DNA of 64,000 nt, taken from the NCBI RefSeq assembly GCF_002995495.1, contig NZ_PVZV01000011.1, forward strand, positions 124,001-188,000. Reading direction: 5' to 3'. Position 1 is the first letter of the stretch, and each line of letters starts with the position of its first letter. Origin of the DNA: Actinocorallia populi (lineage in GTDB: Bacteria; Actinomycetota; Actinomycetes; Streptosporangiales; Streptosporangiaceae). The translations under genes were made by a program, and so were the position numbers. Below the pieces are notes generated by a model. It saw only the letters and a list, made by a program, of their open reading frames with translations. It had not been told where the DNA came from and searched no databases. Of the stretch, positions 49,948 through 59,718 are shown one piece after another.

Positions 49948-50808
49948 TCACCTGGCCCATTTGGCGATCCACTTGAGCACCTGGTTGTAGTTCTTCTTGT
50001 TCTTGAGGATCTCGGCGCCGTGCCGGTCGCCGGGCAGCTCCCGCAGGGTCACCGGGACGTCCGCCGCGCGCATCTCGGCGCGCAGCGCCTGGCTCTGCTC
50101 GGCGGTCACGAACTCCTTGGCCGAATGCACGATCAGGGCGGGCGCGTCGCCCTCGGTGACGTGCTCGTCGGGGGTGGCGTCGGTGAGCAGGGGCCAGCAG
50201 TCGGGGTCCTGGAAGACCGGCGTGCAGCCCAGCAGCTGGATCACCGCCTGGCGCAGCCTGCGGGTGTGGTAGTCCGCGCCGTCCCGCCCGCCGGCCTCGT
50301 AGCCGTCCATCGGGGAGTTCACGGGCGACAGCGCCACCACGGCCCGCACCCGGCTGCCGCCCGTCCCGTGGACGGCGAGCATGGAGGCGAGCTGCCCGCC
50401 CGCCGAGGTGCCCATCGCGATGATGCGCTTGGGGTTGACGCCCAGCTTCCCGGCCTTCTTGCGGATGTACTTCACCGCGGCCTCGGAGTCCTCGCGCTGC
50501 GCGGGCCAGACGGCCTGCTGGCTCAGCCGGTAGTTGGCGGAGAACACCACGTAGCCGCGCCCGGCGAGGTCCTTGGCGAAGGACTTCCAGTGCGACTTGT
50601 CGCCGCCCCACCAGTAGCCGCCGTGGATGAGCAGGATGGCGGGCCGCTTCTTCTTGTTCTTGGCGGGCGCTGCGTAGACGTCCATGCGCTGCGATTTCAG
50701 GGCACCGAACGAGACGGTCTTCATCTTGACCGTCGGGGCGGCCTGGGCCGGTCCGGCCCAGCCCACGGACGCCACCAGAATCGCGGAAGTGACCAGAAGC
50801 ACGCGCAT
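49948..50808 (-). CDS. Secreted alpha/beta-hydrolase (esterase-like)
   Basis: 286 residues. The signal peptide ends in GPAQA-A (about residue 23). The hydrolase fold has the oxyanion motif HGGYWWGG (62-69), nucleophile Ser135 in GTSAGG and a late His in GDRHGAE, as in acetyl-xylan/feruloyl-esterase-like and kynurenine-formamidase-like enzymes. I prefer ATG 50808 because the signal peptide begins there; ATG 50841 is an alternative. Export suggests work on polymers or extracellular esters, in keeping with the divergent chitinase. Confidence 0.85.
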   Translation of the reverse strand: MRVLLVTSAILVASVGWAGPAQAAPTVKMKTVSFGALKSQRMDVYAAPAKNKKKRPAILLIHGGYWWGGDKSHWKSFAKDLAGRGYVVFSANYRLSQQAVWPAQREDSEAAVKYIRKKAGKLGVNPKRIIAMGTSAGGQLASMLAVHGTGGSRVRAVVALSPVNSPMDGYEAGGRDGADYHTRRLRQAVIQLLGCTPVFQDPDCWPLLTDATPDEHVTEGDAPALIVHSAKEFVTAEQSQALRAEMRAADVPVTLRELPGDRHGAEILKNKKNYNQVLKWIAKWAR

Positions 50809-50969
50809 GGAGCAGCAGCCTAGTGGGTGTGAACCTCTCATAGGGGAAAGACCGGGACAGTCGTCCGAAGCCCCTTCGACCCCCTCCGTCTCGCAAGATC
50901 CGGTACGTGCAGGGTAACGTCCCCTCTGACCAGCAGTGCGACTGAGCCGAAGACACGGGAGATCCCGCA

Positions 50970-52328
50970 GTGAGCCGAACCGCGTACTGGACCGCGGCCG
51001 CCGTCCTGTCGGCGGTCCTGGTCGCGGTTCTCCCCTTCGCCGTGGGGGTGATCAGGGAGGAGACCGCCGCGAAGGACCCGGGCACCTCGCAGCGCGAGCC
51101 CGCCGCGAAGCGGGAGTACGAGCTGATCGGCTACTTCCCGCGCTGGGCGGCCTACCAGCGCGACTTCCGGGTGAAGAACCTGGTGACCAGCGGGGCGGCC
51201 GACAACCTCACCACGATCCAGTACGCCTTCGCCGAGCCGGACCCCAAGGGCCGCTGCTCGGTGACGGCCAAGGGCGGGTCGGGCGCCAGTGCCCACGACG
51301 ACTACGTGCGCTCCTACAAGGCCGAGGACAGCGTCGACGGGGTCGGCGACGAGGCGGGCGACCGCCTGCGCGGGCACTTCGGGCAGCTGCAGCGGCTCAA
51401 GCGGAAGTACCCGGACCTGAAGATCAACCTCGCGATCGGCGGCTGGACCGGCTCGAAGTACTTCTCCAACGGGGCGCTCACCGCGGCCTCGCGCAAGGCG
51501 ATGGTCGAGTCCTGCCTCGACCTGTTCATCCGGGGCGACCTGCCCGAGGTCGAGGGCGCGGGCGGCGACGGCGCGGCCAAGGGCCTGTTCGACGGCATCG
51601 ACATCGACTGGGAGTGGCCCGGCTCGCCCGGCTACAACGACAACGTGCACCGGCCCGAGGACAAGCGCAACCTCACCCTCCTGCTGGCCGAGTTCCGCCG
51701 CCAGCTCGACGCGCAGGGCAGGGCCGACGGCAGGCGGTACGGGCTGACGATGTTCATGCCGGCCGCGCCGGGCGACGTCAAGCACCTCGAGGTCGAGAAG
51801 ATCCACCGCTACCTCGACTACGGCAGCCTCCAGGGTTACGACCTGCACGGCCAGTGGGAGGAGCGCACCAACCACCAGAGCAACCTCTACGACGTCGCCG
51901 ACGACCCCGGCACGCCCGGGAGGTTCAGCGTGGACGCCTCGCTCGGCGCCTACCTCGAGGCCGGGTGGCCCGCCTCCAAGATGACCCTCGGCATCCCGAT
52001 GTACGGCCGCGGCTGGAAGGGCGTCCCCGGTAAGAACAAGGGGCTCTGGCAGGCCGGGACGGGCCCGGCCGAGGGCGCGCACGAAGAGGGCCTGGAGGAC
52101 TACAAGGTCCTCGTCGGGCGCGAGGGCACCGTCCACCGGGACGACGAGGCGGGCGCCGTCTGGAAGTACGACGGCGAGACCTGGTGGTCCTACGACGATC
52201 CGGAGCTGGTGACCATGAAGGCCGCCTACATCAAGAAGAAGAAGCTCCGCGGCGGCATGTTCTGGTCCCTGGACGGCGACGACGACCGGGCGTCCCTGAG
52301 CAAGGCCCTGTTCAAGGCGCTCTCCTGA
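50970..52328 (+). CDS. Glycoside hydrolase family 18 chitinase
   Basis: 452 residues. An N-terminal membrane-spanning or signal segment (about 7-28) precedes the GH18 barrel. The catalytic DxxDxDxE is intact: Asp208, Asp211, Asp213, Glu215. INLAIGGWTGS and the C-terminal GGMFWSLDGDD are also family marks. No carbohydrate-binding module is fused. It hydrolyses chitin or related GlcNAc polymers outside the cell. It starts at GTG 50970 after GGAG. Confidence 0.95.
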   Translation: MSRTAYWTAAAVLSAVLVAVLPFAVGVIREETAAKDPGTSQREPAAKREYELIGYFPRWAAYQRDFRVKNLVTSGAADNLTTIQYAFAEPDPKGRCSVTAKGGSGASAHDDYVRSYKAEDSVDGVGDEAGDRLRGHFGQLQRLKRKYPDLKINLAIGGWTGSKYFSNGALTAASRKAMVESCLDLFIRGDLPEVEGAGGDGAAKGLFDGIDIDWEWPGSPGYNDNVHRPEDKRNLTLLLAEFRRQLDAQGRADGRRYGLTMFMPAAPGDVKHLEVEKIHRYLDYGSLQGYDLHGQWEERTNHQSNLYDVADDPGTPGRFSVDASLGAYLEAGWPASKMTLGIPMYGRGWKGVPGKNKGLWQAGTGPAEGAHEEGLEDYKVLVGREGTVHRDDEAGAVWKYDGETWWSYDDPELVTMKAAYIKKKKLRGGMFWSLDGDDDRASLSKALFKALS

Positions 52329-52365
52329 CGGACGCCGCCCTCTCCTGAGCTGCCAGGATGAGGAC

Positions 52366-53577
52366 ATGAGCCACACCGTCACCCTGGACGCGATCCGCCG
52401 GGCGCAGGAGGCGCTGGGCGGCGTGCTCGTCCGCACCCCGCTGCTGCGCTCCCGGCACCTTTCGGAACTGGTGGGCGGGCCCGTCTACCTCAAGTGCGAG
52501 AACGTGCAGCGCACCGGCTCCTACAAGATCCGCGGCGCCTACACCCGGATCTCGCGGCTGAGCGAGGAGGAGCGGGCCAGGGGAGTGGTGGCGGCCAGCG
52601 CGGGCAACCACGCGCAGGGGGTGGCGCTGGCCGCCTCGCTGCTGGGCTGCAAGGCGACCATCTTCATGCCGGCGGGCGCGCCGCTGCCCAAGGTGGAGGC
52701 CACCCGCGCCTACGGGGCCGAGATCATCTACCCGGGCGACACCGTGGACGCGTGCCTGCCCGCCGCGCAGGAGTACGCCAAGGAGCGGGGCGCGGTGTTC
52801 ATCCACCCGTTCGACCACCCCGACATCGTCGCCGGACAGGGGACGCTCGGGCTGGAGATCCTCCAGGAGTGCCCGGACGTGCGGACGGTCGTCACCGCGG
52901 TGGGCGGCGGCGGCCTGGCGTCCGGGCTGGGCGTCGCGCTCAAGGGCGACGGGTTCACCGGGAGCCTGCTGGGCGTCCAGGCCAAGCGCGCCGCGGCCTT
53001 CCCGCCGTCCCTGGCGGCGGGCCGCCCGGTGGGCGTCACGCCGAGCCCGACGATGGCCGACGGCATCGCGGTGGGGCGGCCCGGCGAGCTCACCTTCGAG
53101 CTGGTCTCGCGGTACGTCGACTCGGTGGTGACGGTCTCCGAGGAGTCGATCTCCCGGGCGATGCTGCTCACTCTGGAGCGGGCCAAGCAGGTGGTGGAGC
53201 CGGCCGGCGCCGCCTCCGTCGCCGCGCTGCTGGAGCACACCTACGCGATGCGCCCGCCGGTCGTGGCGGTGCTGTCCGGCGGCAACATCGACCCGCTGCT
53301 GCTGTCCAAGGTGCTGCGGCACGGCCTGGCCACCGCCGGGCGCTACATGGTGGTGCGGGTGCGCATCACCGACCGGCCGGGCGCGCTGGTGCGGTTGTTG
53401 TCGCAGCTGGCCGAGCTCGGCGTCAACGTGCTGGACGTCATGCACGAGCGGGTCGCCGCCCGGCTCCACCTGGAGGACGCCGAGGTGGTGCTGCACCTGG
53501 AGACCCGCGGCCCCGAGCACAGCGAAGAGGTCATGGGGCGGCTGCGCAGGCAGGGTTACACGGTCAAGTTCAGCTGA
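52366..53577 (+). CDS. ilvA: Threonine ammonia-lyase with ACT domain
   Basis: 403 residues. PLP-binding Lys54 lies in SYKIRGA, SAGNHAQG contacts the substrate, and VGGGGLASG binds phosphate. A single C-terminal ACT-like domain (about 325-403) suggests feedback control. The length matches short single-ACT enzymes rather than the 500-residue E. coli IlvA. It deaminates threonine to 2-oxobutyrate for isoleucine synthesis or catabolism. It may follow chitinase by read-through, 37 bases away. Confidence 0.95.
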   Translation: MSHTVTLDAIRRAQEALGGVLVRTPLLRSRHLSELVGGPVYLKCENVQRTGSYKIRGAYTRISRLSEEERARGVVAASAGNHAQGVALAASLLGCKATIFMPAGAPLPKVEATRAYGAEIIYPGDTVDACLPAAQEYAKERGAVFIHPFDHPDIVAGQGTLGLEILQECPDVRTVVTAVGGGGLASGLGVALKGDGFTGSLLGVQAKRAAAFPPSLAAGRPVGVTPSPTMADGIAVGRPGELTFELVSRYVDSVVTVSEESISRAMLLTLERAKQVVEPAGAASVAALLEHTYAMRPPVVAVLSGGNIDPLLLSKVLRHGLATAGRYMVVRVRITDRPGALVRLLSQLAELGVNVLDVMHERVAARLHLEDAEVVLHLETRGPEHSEEVMGRLRRQGYTVKFS

Positions 53578-53589
53578 GCGGGGGAGCCG

Positions 53590-54993
53590 TCACAGCTTGG
53601 GCTTGCCCGCCTTGTGCACCCACTTGTCGAACAGGGCGTCCAGCTGCCTGCCGCTGAACTTCTCGGCGAAGGCGTGGAACTGCGCGGTGCTCACGGTCCC
53701 GCCCTTGTTGGCGGCGAGCCAGCCGCGGACGAGCCGGAAGAAGACGTCGTCGCCGAGCTCCTTGCGCAGCGCGTGCACGGTCATCGCGCCCCGCTGGTAG
53801 ACGAGGCTGTCGAAGATGTGGTCGCGGCCCGGGTCGCTCAGCACGCCCTTCCACACGTCGGCCTCGGGACCCGCGGCGTAGGCGTTGCGGAAGATCTGCT
53901 CGGCGGTGGCCCCGCCGCTGCGCTCCCGCCACATCCACTCGGCGTAGGTGGCGAAGCCCTCGTTGAGCCAGATGTCCTTCCAGCGGGCGGGGGTGACGCT
54001 GTCACCGAACCACTGGTGGGCCAGCTCGTGCACGATGAGGTCGTCCGGCGGGTTCTTGCCCGGGGTGTTCCAGTCGTGCACCGGCCGGGCCTGGGTCTCC
54101 AGGGAGTAGCCGACGTCCAGCTCGTCGACGATGCCGCCGGTCGAGGTGAACGGGTAGGGGCCGAAGAGCTTGGACTGCCACTTCAGCACGGTCCGGGTCT
54201 TCTTGTCGTAGGACCTGAGCTGCTTGCGGGAGGAGGCCAGCCCGGAGTCGAACGCCACGACGCTCTGCAGCCCGCCCGCCTTCGTGCGCAGCGTCTCGTA
54301 GTCGCCGATCGCGACCATCGACAGCTCGCTGGACATGGGCTGGCGCATCCGCCAGCGGTGGACCGACTTGTCGCCCTTGACCTTGCGGCTGACGAAGTCG
54401 CCGTTGGCCAGCGCCGTCAGCTTGCGCGGCACGGTGATGGCGAAGGTGTAGGTCGCCTTGTCTTTGGGGGTGTCGTTGACGGGGAACCAGCTGGCGGCGC
54501 CGAACGGCTGGTTGAGCGCGACCGCGCCGTCGGCGGTGGCGATCCAGCCGGACGAGCCGAGCGGCTTGTCGGAGATCTTCTGCGGCCGCCCGCTGTAGCG
54601 CACCGTGACGGTGAACCTCTTGCCCAGCCGCAGGCCCTTGGCCGGGGTCACGGTCAGCTCCTGGGCGCCGGACCGCCGCCACTGGGCGGCCTTGCCGTTC
54701 ACCCTGACGCTCTGGACGGTCAGGCCGTGCAGGTCGAGGTTGAAGCGCGAGAGGTGCTGCACCGCCGTGGCGGTGATGGTCGCCGTGCCGGTCAGGTGCC
54801 CGGTCGCCGGCTCGTAGGCGAGGCGGAGCCCGTAGTGGCGGACGTCGTAGCCGCCGTTGCCCATCTTGGGGAAGTACGGGTCGCCGGCGCCCGCGGAGCC
54901 GGGGCGGAAGTCCACCGCGGCACCCGCGGACACCGGGACCAGGACCAGTGAGGCCGTGACCGCGGCGGCGGCCAGGAGGCGGGGGACGGTCAT
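53590..54993 (-). CDS. Secreted M1-family metallopeptidase (tandem copy 1)
   Basis: 467 residues with a cleavable signal peptide. Zinc ligands are His322 and His326 of HELAHQWFGD plus Glu345 in NEGFATYAEW, the spacing HExxH-18-E. The aminopeptidase motif GAMEN is replaced by YSLETQ (296-301), as in all three copies. The C-terminal helical domain of full M1 enzymes is mostly missing, giving a compact enzyme. Start ATG 54993 has AGGAG upstream. It is convergent with ilvA. Confidence 0.92.
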   Translation of the reverse strand: MTVPRLLAAAAVTASLVLVPVSAGAAVDFRPGSAGAGDPYFPKMGNGGYDVRHYGLRLAYEPATGHLTGTATITATAVQHLSRFNLDLHGLTVQSVRVNGKAAQWRRSGAQELTVTPAKGLRLGKRFTVTVRYSGRPQKISDKPLGSSGWIATADGAVALNQPFGAASWFPVNDTPKDKATYTFAITVPRKLTALANGDFVSRKVKGDKSVHRWRMRQPMSSELSMVAIGDYETLRTKAGGLQSVVAFDSGLASSRKQLRSYDKKTRTVLKWQSKLFGPYPFTSTGGIVDELDVGYSLETQARPVHDWNTPGKNPPDDLIVHELAHQWFGDSVTPARWKDIWLNEGFATYAEWMWRERSGGATAEQIFRNAYAAGPEADVWKGVLSDPGRDHIFDSLVYQRGAMTVHALRKELGDDVFFRLVRGWLAANKGGTVSTAQFHAFAEKFSGRQLDALFDKWVHKAGKPKL

Positions 54994-55124
54994 CTGCGGT
55001 GTCTCCTGTCACGGGGGTGGTTCCATCTTGACCCGAGTGACACCGTATCGGCGGTAACGACACGTTCCCCGCCGACCCGCCGAAGATCACCGACCGCTTC
55101 GGCGACCGCCCGCCGCCTCCTCGA

Positions 55125-56525
55125 TCACCAGCTGCCCTTGGCCGGCTTGCCCTTCTGGTAGAGCCAGACCTTGAAGAGCCGGTCCAGCTGCTTGCCGGAG
55201 GTCTTCTCGGCGAGGGCGATGAACTCCTCGGTGTCGCCGTGGCCGTCCTTGTTCTCCGTCGCCCACAGGCGCAGGGTGCGGAAGAAGGCGCGGTCGCCGA
55301 CCTTGCGGCGCAGCGCCTCCAGGGTCATCGCGCCCCGGATGTAGACCGAGAAGCCGAACATCTCCGTGCGGCCCGGCCGCCCCGGCACGGGGTTGAGGGC
55401 GGGCGAGCTCCCGGACTGCCGGTAGTACCGGTTGAAGATCTTGCGGGTGCTCTCGTGCCGGTTGTGGCGCTCCTTCCAGAGCCACTCGGCGTAGGTGGCG
55501 AAGCCCTCGTTGAGCCAGATGTCCTCCCAGCGGCGCAGGCTCACGCTGTTGCCGAACCACTGGTGGGCGATCTCGTGCACGATGAACGCCTCGTCCGGTA
55601 CGAAGCCGCCGTAGACCGGGCGGGTCTGGGTCTCCAGCGCGTAGCCGAGCTGCGGGTCGTCCACGATGGCGCCGGAGCTGCTGAAGGGGTAGGGGCCGAA
55701 GAGCCTCTGCTGCCAGCGCAGCGCCTTGACCGTGGTGTCGTGCACCCGCTTGAGGGACTTGCGGTACTTGGGGTCCACCGCGGTGATGACCTGGATGCGC
55801 CCCGCCCTGCTGCGCCGCTCGACGAACCGGCCGATGGCGACGGTCGCCAGGTAGGTGGCCATGGGCGAGCGCTCGTGCCAGCGGTAGGTGGTCAGCCCGT
55901 CCTCGGTGACGGGCTTGTCCGGCTCCCCGTTGGCGTAGGCCCGCAGCCGGGACGGCACGGTGATGGCGAAGTCGAAGGTCGCCTTGTCGCTGGGGTGGTC
56001 GTTGGACGGCAGCCAGGCCGCGGCGCCGTCGGGCTGCGCGGTGACCAGCGCGCCGTCCTTGGTCTTGTTCCAGCCGTATGAGCCGAGCCCGGGGTTGGTG
56101 AGCGTGGGCGGGGTGCCCGTGTAGCTCACGACGGTCTCGAAGACGGCGTCCTTCCCGATCGCCGCGGCCGGGGTGACGACCAGCTCCCTGCCCTTGCGCT
56201 CGTGCTCGGCGGGCCGCCCGTCCACGGTGACCCCGGTGATCTTCGGCCCCCGGTAGTCGAGGTTGAAGGAGGTCAGCTCCCGCTCCGCCTTCGCCTTGAT
56301 CTCCACGGTGGCGTCCACCCGGTGGCCCTCGGGGGTGAACTTCAGGTCGACCTCGTAGTTGCTGACGTCGTAGCCTCCGTTGCCGCTCGTGGGGAAGTAG
56401 CCGTCACCGAGCCCGGAATCACCGGGTTCGGCCGCTCCGCCCGTCGCTCCGGCGCCCGCTCCCTGGGAAAGACCCATCAGAAGCGCCGCCGCGGTCCCTG
56501 CCGCCACTGTTCGAAACCCATGCAC
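55125..56525 (-). CDS. Secreted M1-family metallopeptidase (tandem copy 2)
   Basis: 466 residues with the GTG start at 56525 after AAGGTGG. The signal peptide is Ala/Gly-rich. Active-site residues are HEIAHQWFGN and NEGFATYAEW, with YALETQ at the substrate-binding motif position. Organisation is the same as the neighbours, but sequences have diverged well beyond recent duplication. Spacing to copy 1 is 131 bases, so each may have its own promoter. Confidence 0.92.
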   Translation of the reverse strand: MHGFRTVAAGTAAALLMGLSQGAGAGATGGAAEPGDSGLGDGYFPTSGNGGYDVSNYEVDLKFTPEGHRVDATVEIKAKAERELTSFNLDYRGPKITGVTVDGRPAEHERKGRELVVTPAAAIGKDAVFETVVSYTGTPPTLTNPGLGSYGWNKTKDGALVTAQPDGAAAWLPSNDHPSDKATFDFAITVPSRLRAYANGEPDKPVTEDGLTTYRWHERSPMATYLATVAIGRFVERRSRAGRIQVITAVDPKYRKSLKRVHDTTVKALRWQQRLFGPYPFSSSGAIVDDPQLGYALETQTRPVYGGFVPDEAFIVHEIAHQWFGNSVSLRRWEDIWLNEGFATYAEWLWKERHNRHESTRKIFNRYYRQSGSSPALNPVPGRPGRTEMFGFSVYIRGAMTLEALRRKVGDRAFFRTLRLWATENKDGHGDTEEFIALAEKTSGKQLDRLFKVWLYQKGKPAKGSW

Positions 56526-56602
56526 GGGACCACCTTGCGGTGGGCGGTGGGCGGTGTCGCGACCGCACACGGCACTTGACGGAGTGCTGACCGCCGATCT
56601 AC

Positions 56603-58057
56603 TCAGCGCGGGGGGCGGGAGGGCTGGTACAGCCAGGCGTCGAAGAAGGCGGACAGCTCCTGGCCCGAGACGCCCTCGGCGAGGGCGACGAACTGGGCGG
56701 TGGTGGCGTTGCCGTATTCATGGTCCTTCGCCCACCTGCGCAGCAGGGAGAAGAAGACGTCGTCGCCGATCTTCGTGCGCAGCGCGTGCAGGGTCATCGC
56801 GCCCCGGTCGTAGACGGCGAAGCCGTTGAACAGCTCGTCGCGCCCGGGGTCGCCGGTGCGGACCTGCCAGGCGGTGGGGGGCGTGCCCTGGTAGAGGTCG
56901 TCGAAGCGGGACTGCACGCCCTGGCCGCCCATGCGCTCGCCCCAGATCCACTCGGCGTAGCTGGCGAAGCCCTCGTTGAGCCAGATGTCCTTCCACTGGG
57001 TGACGCTCACGCTGTCGCCGAACCACTGGTGGGCCAGCTCGTGCGCGATGATCGTCTGGGTGGGGTCGAAGTCGCCGTAGATGGAGCGGGACTGGGTCTC
57101 CAGCGCGAAGCTCACGTCGGCGTTGTCGACGACGCCGCCGGTGGATCCGAACGGGTAGGGGCCGAACAGCTTCACCCACTCGTCGGTGATCTGCGCCTTG
57201 ACCCGGTAGAAGTCCTCGACCGAGGGGGAGCGGACGGAGGAGTCCACGGCCACCAGGATGGGGATGCCGCCGGGCGTCACGCCCTCCTTCACCTCGAAGT
57301 CCCCGACGGCGAGCATGGCCAGGTAGGGGGCCATCGGCTGCTCGACCTTCCACCGGGTGGTGGTCAGCCCGTTCCGGGTGGTCTTGCGGCCGCTCTCCCC
57401 GTTGGTGACGGCGGTGAGGTGCTGCGGGACGGTCAGGGCGAGGTCGAAGGTGGCCTTGTCGCTCGGGTGGTCGTTGCCGGGGAACCAGGTGTGCGCCCCG
57501 CTGGGCTGGCAGGCCACGGCGACGCCGTCGGCGGTCCTGATCCAGCCGTACCGGCCGAGGATCGGGTCGTTGACCGGCTGCGGGGTGCCGGAGTAGGCGA
57601 CGGTGACGGTGAAGTCGCCGCCTCCGGCGATGGTGGCGGACGGCTGGACGACGAGTTCCTCGCCCTCGTGCGAGAAGTCGGCCTTGCGGCCGTCGACCTC
57701 GACCCGGGAGACCTCCAGGCCGGCGAGGTCGAGGTTGAACGCGGTCATCTCCCGCTGGGCGTGCGCCGTGATCGTGGCGACGGCGTCCAGGGCCTTCCGG
57801 GCGTCCGAAGGGACGATCTTCAGCTGGAGGGAGTAGTGCCGGACGTCGTAGCCGCCGTTGCCGTCGCCGGGCACGTACGGGTCGCCGGCCGAGTCCTGGC
57901 CGGGCACCAGGGGCGCGGAGGAGGAGGGCGCGGGAGTACCGGCCGTGGGGAGCGGGCCTGCGGGGGCAGGGGCGGGCTCCCCGCCCTGGCAGCCGATGCT
58001 CAGCGCGGCCACCAGGGAGAGGGAGAGGGCCGCCGCGGCGGGACGTCGGATATGCAC
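56603..58057 (-). CDS. M1-family metallopeptidase, lipoprotein form (tandem copy 3)
   Basis: 484 residues. Here the signal peptide ends in a lipobox (LSIGC, Cys23) followed by a Pro/Ala-rich linker, so this copy is membrane-tethered while the others are freely secreted. Catalytic motifs HELAHQWFGD, NEGFASYAEW and FALETQ are intact. It starts at GTG 58057 with a weak ribosome-binding site. The copy differs from the others in location rather than chemistry. Confidence 0.92.
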   Translation of the reverse strand: MHIRRPAAAALSLSLVAALSIGCQGGEPAPAPAGPLPTAGTPAPSSSAPLVPGQDSAGDPYVPGDGNGGYDVRHYSLQLKIVPSDARKALDAVATITAHAQREMTAFNLDLAGLEVSRVEVDGRKADFSHEGEELVVQPSATIAGGGDFTVTVAYSGTPQPVNDPILGRYGWIRTADGVAVACQPSGAHTWFPGNDHPSDKATFDLALTVPQHLTAVTNGESGRKTTRNGLTTTRWKVEQPMAPYLAMLAVGDFEVKEGVTPGGIPILVAVDSSVRSPSVEDFYRVKAQITDEWVKLFGPYPFGSTGGVVDNADVSFALETQSRSIYGDFDPTQTIIAHELAHQWFGDSVSVTQWKDIWLNEGFASYAEWIWGERMGGQGVQSRFDDLYQGTPPTAWQVRTGDPGRDELFNGFAVYDRGAMTLHALRTKIGDDVFFSLLRRWAKDHEYGNATTAQFVALAEGVSGQELSAFFDAWLYQPSRPPR

Positions 58058-58107
58058 GCTGCCCAGATTGCCGCTTAAGCAAGGAGATGGGCAACCGGCA
58101 CGGGAGA

Positions 58108-58884
58108 TCAGTAGGGCTTTGCGGGGGTGCCCGCCTGGTAGGGGTTGACGCCGGTGGCATCGACGACGACCGTCTTGGCGGCCTTGTCGTGCAGGGTCTG
58201 GTTCTTGGGATTGGTGAAGATCCAGATCGCGTCGAGCAGGAAACCCACGCAGCAGACGTAGGCCAGCACCACGAAGACCGCGGAGCGGATCGCCGCGGTG
58301 CCCGCGTCGACGGGCCCGCCGTCCTGCTCGCGCACGACCCGGGTGCCCACGGCCTTCTTGCCCAGGGTCTGCCCGTTCCAGCGGTGGGTCAGCAGCCAGA
58401 AGTAGAGGAAGGCCAGGACCGCCACCAGCAGGCTGGCCAGGATCTGGCCGCCGGAGTAGAGGCGGTCGAACTCGTAGGACACGCCGCCGTCCGGGCGGTT
58501 GACCACGAAGTCGCCGCGGTCGCTGCCGAAGGGCAGCGCGACGCAGCAGGAGACCAGGCCGTAGATGATCCAGTCGATGAGGATGCCGAGGAACCGTTTG
58601 CCCTTGCTCGCGATCATCGGCGGGGCGGCTCCGTAGCCCCCGTAACCGCCGGGGCCGCCGCCGAAGCCCCCGCCCTCGCCCCCGTAGCCGCCTCCGCCGC
58701 CGTATCCCCCTCCGTAGGGGGGTTGCCCGCCGCCGTACGGCGGGTTCTGGCCGTACGGGTCGGAGGAGCCGTGGCCCTGGTAGGGGCCGGGCCGGTCGGC
58801 GGAGAAGGGCGGCCCTCCCGGTGGCTGCCCGCCGCCCGGCCGGTCCCAGGGGTCCTGCTGCGGGTTCTGCGGCGGTTGTGTCAT
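58108..58884 (-). CDS. RDD family membrane protein (Pra-like) with Gly/Pro-rich N-terminus
   Basis: 258 residues. Residues 1-85 are a low-complexity cytoplasmic region rich in Pro, Gly, Gln and Tyr (repeated PYGGG units). The RDD domain follows with about four helices and the Arg/Asp pairs of the family (GILIDWIIY, TLGKKAVGTRVVRE). The architecture matches the mycobacterial proline-rich antigen Pra, which also lies near greA and mca. Function is unknown; RDD proteins have been linked to ion transport. ATG 58884 was chosen at MTQPPQNP. Confidence 0.87.
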   Translation of the reverse strand: MTQPPQNPQQDPWDRPGGGQPPGGPPFSADRPGPYQGHGSSDPYGQNPPYGGGQPPYGGGYGGGGGYGGEGGGFGGGPGGYGGYGAAPPMIASKGKRFLGILIDWIIYGLVSCCVALPFGSDRGDFVVNRPDGGVSYEFDRLYSGGQILASLLVAVLAFLYFWLLTHRWNGQTLGKKAVGTRVVREQDGGPVDAGTAAIRSAVFVVLAYVCCVGFLLDAIWIFTNPKNQTLHDKAAKTVVVDATGVNPYQAGTPAKPY

Positions 58885-59072
58885 AGTCGCAAGATCACCG
58901 GGAATCGCGCGCTCAAACCAGTCGATTGTCCGATTTGATGCTCTATTGGAGGTGTCTTGGTGGGTCTGGCGGGTAGGGAGAAGGCGGAAAGCGAGCAAAG
59001 AGCTGGAAAAGAAGACGAAACAGCGCCCACGGGGGCCGTGGGCGCTGCGGGAACGAACGGGAGGAGCGGAGG

Positions 59073-59576
59073 TCAGGCGCCCGCGTAGGGCACCGCGTCG
59101 ATGATCTCGACGGTCATCGCGCGCCCGTTGGGCAGCGTGTAGGAGGCCTTGTCGCCGACCTTCTTGCCGTTGATGGCCGCGCCCAGCGGAGACTTGGGGG
59201 AGTAGACGTCGATGGGGGAGCCCTGCTCCTCGCGGGAGGCGAGCAGGAAAGTGACCTCCTCGTCGTCGCCCTCGAAGGAGATGGTCACGGTCATGCCCGG
59301 GGTGACCTTGCCGTCGGCGCTGACCGGTGCCTCGCCCACACGGGCGTTGTCGACGATCTGACGGAGCTGGAGGATGCGGCCCTCCATCTTGCCCTGCTCC
59401 TCCTTGGCCGCGTGGTAGCCGCCGTTCTCCTTCAGGTCGCCCTCCTCGCGAGCGGCCTCGATCTTCGCGGCGATCTCTTTGCGGCCAGGACCCGAAAGGT
59501 ACTCGAGCTCACCCTTGAGGCGGTCGTACGCCTCCTGGGTGAGCCAGGTGACGTTGTCAGTGCGGGTCTCGGTCAC
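59073..59576 (-). CDS. greA: Transcription elongation factor GreA
   Basis: 167 residues. The N-terminal antiparallel coiled coil has at its tip REEGDLKENGGY (Asp47, Glu50), the acidic pair that enters the RNA polymerase secondary channel to stimulate cleavage of backtracked RNA. The C-terminal FKBP-like domain ends in NGRAMTVEIIDAVPY. It starts at GTG 59576 with AGGAG six bases upstream. Confidence 0.97.
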   Translation of the reverse strand: MTETRTDNVTWLTQEAYDRLKGELEYLSGPGRKEIAAKIEAAREEGDLKENGGYHAAKEEQGKMEGRILQLRQIVDNARVGEAPVSADGKVTPGMTVTISFEGDDEEVTFLLASREEQGSPIDVYSPKSPLGAAINGKKVGDKASYTLPNGRAMTVEIIDAVPYAGA

Positions 59577-59718
59577 GGAGTACTCCTAGTTTCCACGAGA
59601 TGTGGCCGGTGTCTCGACGCGGTTCCCGGTGCGGGACCGTACGCGAAACCTCAAGCCTATCCGGTCGATCAGAGTAAAGGTTCCCACCGACGGCGATCTG
59701 GAACCTGCCATCCGACGG

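Noticed and set aside
53590-58057. Tandem M1 genes as a recent amplification or assembly repeat
   Set aside because: Apart from the catalytic motifs, the three proteins differ throughout, including in signal type and lengths, so they are diverged paralogues.
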